Source of the DNA: CAZQFV01 sp964592645
GTDB taxonomy: Bacteria > Chloroflexota > Chloroflexia > DTKN01
DNA length: 64,000 nucleotides
Reading direction: 5' to 3'
Assembly: GCA_964592645.1 (NCBI GenBank)
Contig: CAZQFV010000003.1
Coordinates: 62,001-126,000, forward strand
Positions 58,698 through 64,000 of this stretch are shown piece by piece. The translations under genes and the position numbers were made by a program. The notes beneath the pieces are model-generated. The model saw nothing but the letters and a program-made list of their open reading frames with translations. It had not been told where the DNA came from and made no database searches. Numbering within the stretch: the first letter of the stretch is position 1; each line of letters begins with the position of its first letter.

Positions 58698-59042
58698 ATC
58701 GAACCACGTGAACTGGCAAACGCCTTGATGGACCTGGTGGCGGGGAAAAAGGCCGGCCACATTGTCTTGCTGGACCTGCGGGGCGTGTCGATCATCGCCG
58801 ACTACTTTCTGCTCTGCAGCGTGGAGAGCGAGCGCCAACTGCAGGCCATCGCCGAGGAAGTCGAGCAGAAGCTGCATGCCCAGGGCATCTCTCCCCGGCG
58901 CGTGGAGGGGACGCCAGGGAGCGGTTGGGTCCTGGTGGACCTGGGCGCCGTGATCCTGCACATCATGGACCAGGACCAGCGCGATTTCTACCAGCTAGAA
59001 GAGGTCTGGAAGCACGCGCGCACCCTGGCGGTTATGCCATGA
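58698..59042 (+). CDS. rsfS: Ribosomal silencing factor RsfS, apparent AUC start
   Basis: Product of 114 residues that binds ribosomal protein uL14 and blocks subunit joining. Family features: HIVLLDLRGVSIIADYFLLCS, SERQLQAIAEEVEQKL, GWVLVDLGAVILHIM and YQLEEVW. The normal N-terminal helix is coded from 58698 (IEPRELANALMDLVAG). The only ribosome site, AGGAGG (58686-58691), lies 6 nt before an ATC codon at 58698; the first standard starts in frame, TTG 58725 and ATG 58728, have no such site and would delete the first helix. I therefore annotate ATC as start, with sequencing error as the alternative. Its stop overlaps the next ATG (ATGA). Confidence 0.85.
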   Translation: MEPRELANALMDLVAGKKAGHIVLLDLRGVSIIADYFLLCSVESERQLQAIAEEVEQKLHAQGISPRRVEGTPGSGWVLVDLGAVILHIMDQDQRDFYQLEEVWKHARTLAVMP

Positions 59043-60040
59043 CCGCGGAGGGGACAGTGACCGTCGATCTCTTTGCCCGCCTGGGACTGGCGGCCGAGAT
59101 GGCCAGGCTGGAAAGCTACCTTGGCGGGCTGGTAACCTCACCGGTCCTGGTGCTCTCCCAGCCGGCGCGCTACATCCTCACGGCGGGGGGCAAGCGGCTG
59201 CGCGCGGCCCTGGCCTTCTTGTCCGCGCGGCTGGTCGGCGCCGACCCCACTCCCGACGCCGCCATCTATGCCGCGGCGGCCGTGGAGCTGATCCACGCCG
59301 CCAGCCTGGTGCACGACGACATGATCGACCAATCGCCGCACCGGCGCGGCCGGCCGACGATCCACGAGAAATGGCACCACGATGTCGCGCTGCTCGCCGG
59401 CGATTACCTCTTTTCCCTGGCGGCGCGGGCCATCACCCTAACCGGCAGCATCGAGGTGATGGACCACATCTCGGCCGCCGCCACGGCCGTGTGCGAGGGC
59501 GAGATCAGCAGCGTGGACGAGATCGCGCCGCTGGAAGAGGCCCTGGAGTCCTACCGCTTCAAGATCGGGCACAAGACGGCGGCCCTGTTCGCCGCCGCCG
59601 GCCAGGTCGGCGCGGTATGCGGCCGGGCCGACGCGGCCACGGTCGACGCCCTGGGGCGCTTCGGCTACGCCCTGGGCATGGCTTTCCAGATCGTCGACGA
59701 CGTCCTGGACTATGTGGGCGACGAGGGGACATTGGGCAAGCCGGCCGGCGGCGACCTGCGCCGCGGGCTGATCACCCTGCCGCTCATCTACGCCGTCGCC
59801 TACGACGACGCCGATGGCTTCCTGCGTCAGACCGTGGACCACTTTGGCGACACCCTGGGCCCCGAGGAGACGGCGCTGGTCCTGCAACGGGTCCGGGCCT
59901 CCTCGGGACCCCAACGGGCCCGCCAGGACGCCGCGCGCTATTGCCGCGAGGGCTTGCAGTACCTGGCGACAATCGCCACCGAGCCGGACCGGGTGCCCCT
60001 CCAGGAGATCGCCCGCGCCGTGGTCGAGCGGGCCGCGTGA
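59039..60040 (+). CDS. Polyprenyl diphosphate synthase
   Basis: Product of 333 residues of the trans-isoprenyl diphosphate synthase family. First Asp-rich motif HDDMIDQSPHRRGRPT (Asp93, 94 and 97), second QIVDDVLDYVGDEGTLGKPAGGD near 225, and AGGKRLRAAL near 50 for substrate phosphate binding. It makes a long-chain (C30-C50) diphosphate for menaquinone or lipid carriers; the residues before the first motif, which set chain length, are small (Ala, Ser, Leu, Val), arguing for a long product. ATG 59039 overlaps the rsfS stop by 4 bp. Confidence 0.9.
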   Translation: MTAEGTVTVDLFARLGLAAEMARLESYLGGLVTSPVLVLSQPARYILTAGGKRLRAALAFLSARLVGADPTPDAAIYAAAAVELIHAASLVHDDMIDQSPHRRGRPTIHEKWHHDVALLAGDYLFSLAARAITLTGSIEVMDHISAAATAVCEGEISSVDEIAPLEEALESYRFKIGHKTAALFAAAGQVGAVCGRADAATVDALGRFGYALGMAFQIVDDVLDYVGDEGTLGKPAGGDLRRGLITLPLIYAVAYDDADGFLRQTVDHFGDTLGPEETALVLQRVRASSGPQRARQDAARYCREGLQYLATIATEPDRVPLQEIARAVVERAA

Positions 60041-60055
60041 GGGCGCGGCCTGGCC

Positions 60056-60442
60056 TCAGGGAAAACACCCCAACTGGCACTGGACGATGCGGATGCCCAG
60101 GGTGTTGGCGGCATACCCCAGGGCCGGCCGCTCCCACCCCAGGCGCCGGGCAAGGGCCCAGGCCCGCGCGCAGGGCAGCCGCCCCTCCGGCGCCTCTGCC
60201 TGCAGCGCGGCCCGCACTTGTTCCGGGATATCCATAGGCTCGTCCGGCCAGCCCTTGCCCCTCTGTGCCCCCGTGAACAGCCCTAGCTGACACCAGCCGA
60301 TGCGCACCCCCTGGGCCTCGGCCAGGGCCACCAACTCGGCCGGCGCCAGGCGCCGCTCATGGGCCAGGGCCAAGGCCTCCGCACAGGGCAGGCGGCCCTC
60401 CCGCAGCCGGGATCGCAGCGTTTCGGCCAACGAGTTCTCCAT
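60056..60442 (-). CDS. Small protein with duplicated GRLPCA...CQLG domain
   Basis: Product of 128 residues made of two copies of one unit. Copy 1 (about 14-56): EGRLPCAEALALAHE ... GVRIGWCQLGLF. Copy 2 (about 86-128): EGRLPCARAWALARR ... GIRIVQCQLGCFP. Each has the pattern G-R-L-P-C-A, a helix, then (L/V)G(I/V)RI-x-x-CQLG-x-F, with two cysteines about 36 residues apart (copy 2 has one more near its end). It looks like a small helical domain that might bind metal or a thiol cofactor. I do not know its function. ATG at 60442; it lies 6 bp downstream of the histidine kinase gene, so it is probably co-expressed with it and acsE. Confidence 0.75.
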   Translation of the reverse strand: MENSLAETLRSRLREGRLPCAEALALAHERRLAPAELVALAEAQGVRIGWCQLGLFTGAQRGKGWPDEPMDIPEQVRAALQAEAPEGRLPCARAWALARRLGWERPALGYAANTLGIRIVQCQLGCFP

Positions 60443-60448
60443 CGCGCC

Positions 60449-62209
60449 TCACAATTCCGGCGATTCGCCTTCCCGCCACGCGGGCAGCTCGACGAAAAAG
60501 TGCGCCCCCTGCCCCGGCTCGCTCTCGGCCCAGATCAGGCCGCCATGGCGGACGACGATGCCGTAACAGATCGATAGCCCCATCCCCGTCCCGCCAAGGT
60601 CCTCGCGGGTGGTGAAAAAGGGGTCAAAGACGCGCAGCAGGTTCTCCGGGGAGATGCCCGGCCCATCATCGACCACCTCGATGCGCACCCACTCCCCGGG
60701 GCGCTTTCCAGGCTCCCCGAACGATGCCCGCACCTCGATGTTGCCCTGTCCAGACGACTCCACCATGGCCTGCTGGGCGTTCATGATCAGGTTCATCAGG
60801 ACCAGCTCCAACTGCCCGGGGTCGGCGCGCACGGGCGGCAGGTCGGGCGCCAGCAGCAGCTTGATGCCGATATGGTCCTCGGCCAGGGCGCCGGCATGGA
60901 AGCTGACCACCTGGCGGATCAGGGCGGCCACATCGGTCGGCTGGAAATCGGGCACGCGCTGCCGGGCAAAGATCAGCAGATCCTCGACGATATGGGCGGC
61001 GCGCCGGGCGGCCTGGACGATCGTGCCCAGGTCGCGCAGGACATCGGGGTCCTGCACCGTCGCCTGCAGGAGCTGAGCGTAGCCGATCACCGACGTCAGC
61101 GGGTTGTTCAGTTCATGGGCCGCATTGGCAATCAGTTCCCCCAGGGCGGAAAGCCTCTCGGCCTGCGAGAGGCGGGCGCGGGTCTGGTTCAGCTCGGCCA
61201 TGCGCTCGTGCAGGCTGTCCAGCAGTTGGGCGTTCTCCAGGGCCATGCCCAACTGGCCGGCAAGCGAGGAGAGGGCCAGCATGTCGGCCTCGTCGAAGGC
61301 GTCCTCGGCCATGCTCTGCACATCGAGAACGCCGCACACCTCGGTGGAGTTGCGGATGGGCAGGGCCAGTTCGCAACGAACGCCGGTGAGATCCTGGACC
61401 GGGACATAGTGGGGGTCGTGGGCGACGTCGTTGCTCAGGTAGGGCTGTCCCGTGGCCACGACCCGCCCGGTGATACCCTGGCCCCACAGCAGGCGGTGCT
61501 GGAACCCGGCGTGTCCCGACTTGCCGGCGCCGGCCCGCACGACGAGATACCCCTCTTCCACCAGGAGGATATGGGCAAAGTCGTATCCCAGGTTCTCCAC
61601 CAGCGCGTCCACGGCGCTCTGGAGCAGGGACCGGGGGTTGAGCAGGGCCAGCATCTGCCGGCTGACCGCCCCGATGGCCCGCAGCAGCGCCGCCCGCTTC
61701 TCTGCCTGGCGCGTGCGCTGCAGCAGGGCTTCCTCGGCCTGCCGTATGGCCAATATGCGCTGCTCCTGGCGGGTCGCCTCACCCCAGCCGGCCAGGAGCA
61801 GGGTCACCAGGTCCAACTGGGGGGTGTGCGTCAGGAGGCCGTGCACCCAGGGGGAGACCGGCCCGCTGCCCCCCAGGAAGAGCCAGCCCACCCGCTGTTC
61901 CTGCCACTGCAAGGAGCAGGCTGTCCAACAGGGCACCTCTTGCTGCACGTCCGCGGGGAGGGACTCCAGGGCCCGTTCCGGGGAGACGGGCGCGGGCAGC
62001 TCGGCAGGCAGTTCGGCCTCCAGGCCGACGCGGGCGACAGGGCAGAGCCGGCCGACATCTTCCCAGAGAAGGATGCCGGCCGGCAAGTGGGCCTGTTCGC
62101 AAATATGCTGCAGGACACGCGCCAGCCCCTCCTGGTGCGAAGGGGGCAACCGTTCGAACAGAGACTGCTGCGAAATCGGGTTGGTCGCTTGTCCTGCCGC
62201 CGGGTCCAA
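60449..62209 (-). CDS. GAF-domain sensor histidine kinase
   Basis: Product of 586 residues, without transmembrane helices, so cytoplasmic. Residues 20-150 form a divergent GAF-like domain, 180-325 a clear GAF domain (AHILLVEEGYLVVRAGAG, LALPIRNSTEVCGVLDVQS). The dimerisation helix holds the phospho-His in NAAHELNNPLTSVIGYAQLL near residue 370, and the ATPase has N box NLIMNAQQAM, G1 DDGPGISPE, F box FDPFFTTR and G2 GTGMGLSI. The start is TTG at 62209, one base after the acsE stop codon, with GAGGTT upstream. Operon position behind acsE and a NarL-type regulator suggests a joint regulatory unit. Confidence 0.9.
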   Translation of the reverse strand: MDPAAGQATNPISQQSLFERLPPSHQEGLARVLQHICEQAHLPAGILLWEDVGRLCPVARVGLEAELPAELPAPVSPERALESLPADVQQEVPCWTACSLQWQEQRVGWLFLGGSGPVSPWVHGLLTHTPQLDLVTLLLAGWGEATRQEQRILAIRQAEEALLQRTRQAEKRAALLRAIGAVSRQMLALLNPRSLLQSAVDALVENLGYDFAHILLVEEGYLVVRAGAGKSGHAGFQHRLLWGQGITGRVVATGQPYLSNDVAHDPHYVPVQDLTGVRCELALPIRNSTEVCGVLDVQSMAEDAFDEADMLALSSLAGQLGMALENAQLLDSLHERMAELNQTRARLSQAERLSALGELIANAAHELNNPLTSVIGYAQLLQATVQDPDVLRDLGTIVQAARRAAHIVEDLLIFARQRVPDFQPTDVAALIRQVVSFHAGALAEDHIGIKLLLAPDLPPVRADPGQLELVLMNLIMNAQQAMVESSGQGNIEVRASFGEPGKRPGEWVRIEVVDDGPGISPENLLRVFDPFFTTREDLGGTGMGLSICYGIVVRHGGLIWAESEPGQGAHFFVELPAWREGESPEL

Positions 62210-62210
62210 A

Positions 62211-63140
62211 CTAGAACCTCAAGTAGTCGTCGGCGAAGATCACCTCGTTGCGCAGGATGCGCACCGTCTTGTAGAGGGCCGCCTGGTCGGGATCGGCCAT
62301 GTCGACATCGCCGGCCCCGAACTCGCCGCCGGACTGCACGGCATCGTACAGGCGCAGCAGGACCGGGCCCAGGGGGGCGCTGTCGTCGCGCTGCTCCACG
62401 ATGCGCACCCACTCCATCAGCTCGTCGTCAAAGGGGTCGGCGATGGCCGAATCCATCCCCGCCGCCAGGAGCATCAACAGGAAGGTGCGGTTGATTAGGC
62501 TGCGGTTCTCAAAGGGGACGCCGTTGGAGACGTTGGAGAGGCCGCAGGTGGTCATCGGCGCCGGGTCGAAGGCCATCTTGATGGCCCGGACGGCCTCAAC
62601 GATCTCCTTGGGGTGCTCCTGCATGCCCTTGACGGTGAGCACCACGGGGTCGATGTACAGGCGCTCCATCGGCAGGCCGTACTGCATCGCCGCGGGGATG
62701 ATGTGTTCCATGGCGATGCCGACGCGGGCATCGGCATTGGCCGGCATCCCCGTCTGCTCCAGCGTCAGGGCAATGACGCGCGCCCCATACTCCACGGCCA
62801 GGGAGAAAACGCGCTCCGTGCGCTCGGGGTTGCCCACGATAGAGCCGGGGTTCAGCATGTTGAACCGCCCCTGGGCGACCTTCAGGCCGGCGGCGATGGC
62901 ATCCAGGTTGGTCGTATCGAACGACAGGGGCACGTCCACCACGCCGAGGATCGTCTCTGCCAGCCAGGCCATGACCTCCGGCCCGTCCTTCTTGCGCGGA
63001 CCGATGTTCAGATCGATCATGTGGGCTCCCTTGGCGACCATCTTCCTGGCCATGTCCTGGAGAAAGGCCCCATTGCGCTCATTGATGGCCTCCTGCACCC
63101 GGGCGGCACGGATCTGGATGTTTTCGGCGATAACGAACAT
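62211..63140 (-). CDS. acsE: Methyltetrahydrofolate:corrinoid/Fe-S protein methyltransferase
   Basis: Pterin-binding TIM-barrel protein of 309 residues. Compared from memory with Moorella AcsE (262 residues) it shares ALDLN-like MIDLNIGPRKKDG, FDTTNLDAIAAGLK, YGLPMERLYIDPVVL, FDPAPMTTCGLSNVSNG and SLINRTFLLMLLAAGMDSAIAD. It moves the methyl group of CH3-THF to the corrinoid protein of the Wood-Ljungdahl pathway. A stretch of about 40 residues (about 250-290, SAPLGPVLLRLYDAVQSGG...) is inserted before the last helix relative to Moorella. The ATG at 63140 follows AAGGAGGCTGCA. Other acs genes are not in the window. Confidence 0.88.
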   Translation of the reverse strand: MFVIAENIQIRAARVQEAINERNGAFLQDMARKMVAKGAHMIDLNIGPRKKDGPEVMAWLAETILGVVDVPLSFDTTNLDAIAAGLKVAQGRFNMLNPGSIVGNPERTERVFSLAVEYGARVIALTLEQTGMPANADARVGIAMEHIIPAAMQYGLPMERLYIDPVVLTVKGMQEHPKEIVEAVRAIKMAFDPAPMTTCGLSNVSNGVPFENRSLINRTFLLMLLAAGMDSAIADPFDDELMEWVRIVEQRDDSAPLGPVLLRLYDAVQSGGEFGAGDVDMADPDQAALYKTVRILRNEVIFADDYLRF

Positions 63141-63150
63141 TGCAGCCTCC

Positions 63151-63900
63151 TTATTCTGGCATCCTCTCTCCCCCGGACCAATTGTCCGGGGCCGGTTCAT
63201 CTGGACCCCGCGCCCCCAGGCGGATCCAGCCCCGCCGCAGGGCATAGATCACAGCCGACGTGCGGTCGTTGACCTGGAGTTTGCGCAGGATCGCCGTGAC
63301 ATGGTTCTTGACCGTCTGGCTGCTGATGCAGAGGCGGTCGGCAATCTCCTTGTTGGTCAGCCCCTGGGCGATACAATCGAGGATCTCGATCTCCCGCCCG
63401 GTGAGGGGCGAGAAGAGCGCGCCCAGCTCGTCCTCGGCCGCGGCCAGCTCCCGGAACTGGCGCAGCACCCGCGTGGCGATGTGCGGATTGGCGAAAACGT
63501 GCTCGTCGATCAGGTACTTGCCCCGGCCGACATCGCGGATCATCTGCACCAGGGCCCGCGGCTCGATGTCCTTGGAGGAGTAGGCCGAGGCCCCGGCCTT
63601 GATGGCGTTGAGCAACTGCTCGTCGTCCTCATAGACCGTGAGCACGATCAGGTTGACCTGGGGCTGGCGGCGCTTGATCACCCGGGCCACCTCCAGGCCG
63701 TTCAGCCCGGGCAGGCTGATATCGATCAGGACGACACCGGGGACGAGCTCCTCGGTTAGCTGGATCGCCTGCTGGCCGTCGGCCGCCTCGCCCAGCACGC
63801 GAAAGTCGGGCTCCCGCTCCAGGGTAGCCCGCACCCCCTGTCGAAAGAGCGGGTGATCGTCCACGATCAGGATCGTCAGAGCCTCGGCCCCCTTTTCCAT
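63151..63900 (-). CDS. NarL/LuxR-family response regulator
   Basis: Product of 249 residues. Receiver domain 8-125: acidic pair in ILIVDDHPLFRQG, phospho-Asp in VLIDISLPG near residue 60, Thr in VLTVYEDDE and Lys in YSSKDIEP. LuxR-type helix-turn-helix at about 165-225: LTGREIEILDCIAQGLTNKE and TVKNHVTAILRKL. It should control target promoters when phosphorylated. The cognate kinase is probably the one whose end lies just upstream (stop codon adjacent to this ATG at 63900), since NarL-type regulators pair with HisKA_3 kinases. acsE begins 10 bp downstream. Confidence 0.93.
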   Translation of the reverse strand: MEKGAEALTILIVDDHPLFRQGVRATLEREPDFRVLGEAADGQQAIQLTEELVPGVVLIDISLPGLNGLEVARVIKRRQPQVNLIVLTVYEDDEQLLNAIKAGASAYSSKDIEPRALVQMIRDVGRGKYLIDEHVFANPHIATRVLRQFRELAAAEDELGALFSPLTGREIEILDCIAQGLTNKEIADRLCISSQTVKNHVTAILRKLQVNDRTSAVIYALRRGWIRLGARGPDEPAPDNWSGGERMPE

Positions 63901-64000
63901 CTAAGACCTCCCCACGGTCCATTCGGGGGGGCGGAGGGGCAGCTTCAGGGTCACCACCGTGCCCTCTTGCGGCCGGCTCTCGATAGCCAACTCGGCCCCG
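63901..64000 (-). CDS. Histidine kinase, only the C-terminal 32 residues visible
   Basis: The frame reads GAELAIESRPQEGTVVTLKL then PLRPPEWTVGRS and stop. GAELAIESRPQEGTVVTLKLP is the last strand pair of a GHKL ATPase domain in sensor kinases of the NarX/LytS kind. The stop at 63901-63903 directly abuts the response-regulator ATG, so the two are co-transcribed. Confidence 0.75.
   Translation of the reverse strand, partial: GAELAIESRPQEGTVVTLKLPLRPPEWTVGRS

Overview
This is a GC-rich window with about 47 genes on both strands and little spacer. Gene content points to the phylum Chloroflexota, probably an uncultivated, anaerobic, Anaerolineae-like lineage. The reasons are: large secreted proteins built from DUF11, lamin-tail and PKD modules that end in a Y-L-P-I-V...K tail; GT-C membrane glycosyltransferases carrying a C-terminal beta domain that I associate with this phylum; an AcsE-type methyltransferase of the Wood-Ljungdahl pathway; and a long-form hibernation factor. 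This assignment is inference from gene content; no rRNA or tRNA gene was seen. Promoters are unusually legible: 19 sites match a sigma70-like pattern, 17 of them with exactly 17 bp spacing and two with 16 bp.

Layout. 1-2.4 kb: NAD synthesis (nadB cut by the left edge, nadA). 2.7-5.1 kb: a zinc-ribbon coiled-coil protein, a DUF2085-like membrane protein and CcdA. 5.4-10.7 kb: a consensus promoter, a 300-nt structured leader ending in an intrinsic terminator, then a TIM-barrel isomerase-like gene and a complete ABC importer of the AfuA/FbpA type. 11.0-16.1 kb: a class I/II aminotransferase, a DnaQ-DinG exonuclease-helicase and hpf. 16.1-17.8 kb: a single gene that fuses both DppB- and DppC-type permeases. 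18-26.6 kb: cell-surface block (CelD-type acyltransferase, beta-helix protein, GT4 glycosyltransferase, 1404-residue mosaic secreted protein). 26.7-29.4 kb: HIT protein, amidohydrolase and a VapBC pair. 29.4-31.4 kb: arsenic cassette of ArsR plus a double methyltransferase with a cysteine-pair linker. 31.7-35.4 kb: heterodimeric ABC exporter. 35.4-44.3 kb: three GT-C membrane proteins, a ferric-reductase-like protein and CorA. 44.5-47.9 kb: four poorly known genes around an SPFH protein. 48.2-52.5 kb: partner-switching regulators. 52.8-58.3 kb: an operon of two DUF35 proteins, two thiolase homologues and a GctAB-like CoA-transferase, interrupted by a RelE remnant. 58.7-60.0 kb: rsfS and a polyprenyl diphosphate synthase. 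60.1-64 kb: a duplicated-domain protein, histidine kinase, acsE, a NarL-type regulator and the tail of a second kinase.

The points most worth following are: the leader RNA with mutually exclusive hairpins before the isomerase/importer operon (5408-5719); the ArsR operator that occurs twice, each time enclosing a -10-like hexamer, next to a methyltransferase fusion whose linker is a near-perfect 48-bp tandem repeat encoding Cys-Cys pairs; a thiolase pair in which neither subunit has a full catalytic set; and an apparent AUC start codon for rsfS. Dispersed inverted repeats of a common type sit in several spacers.
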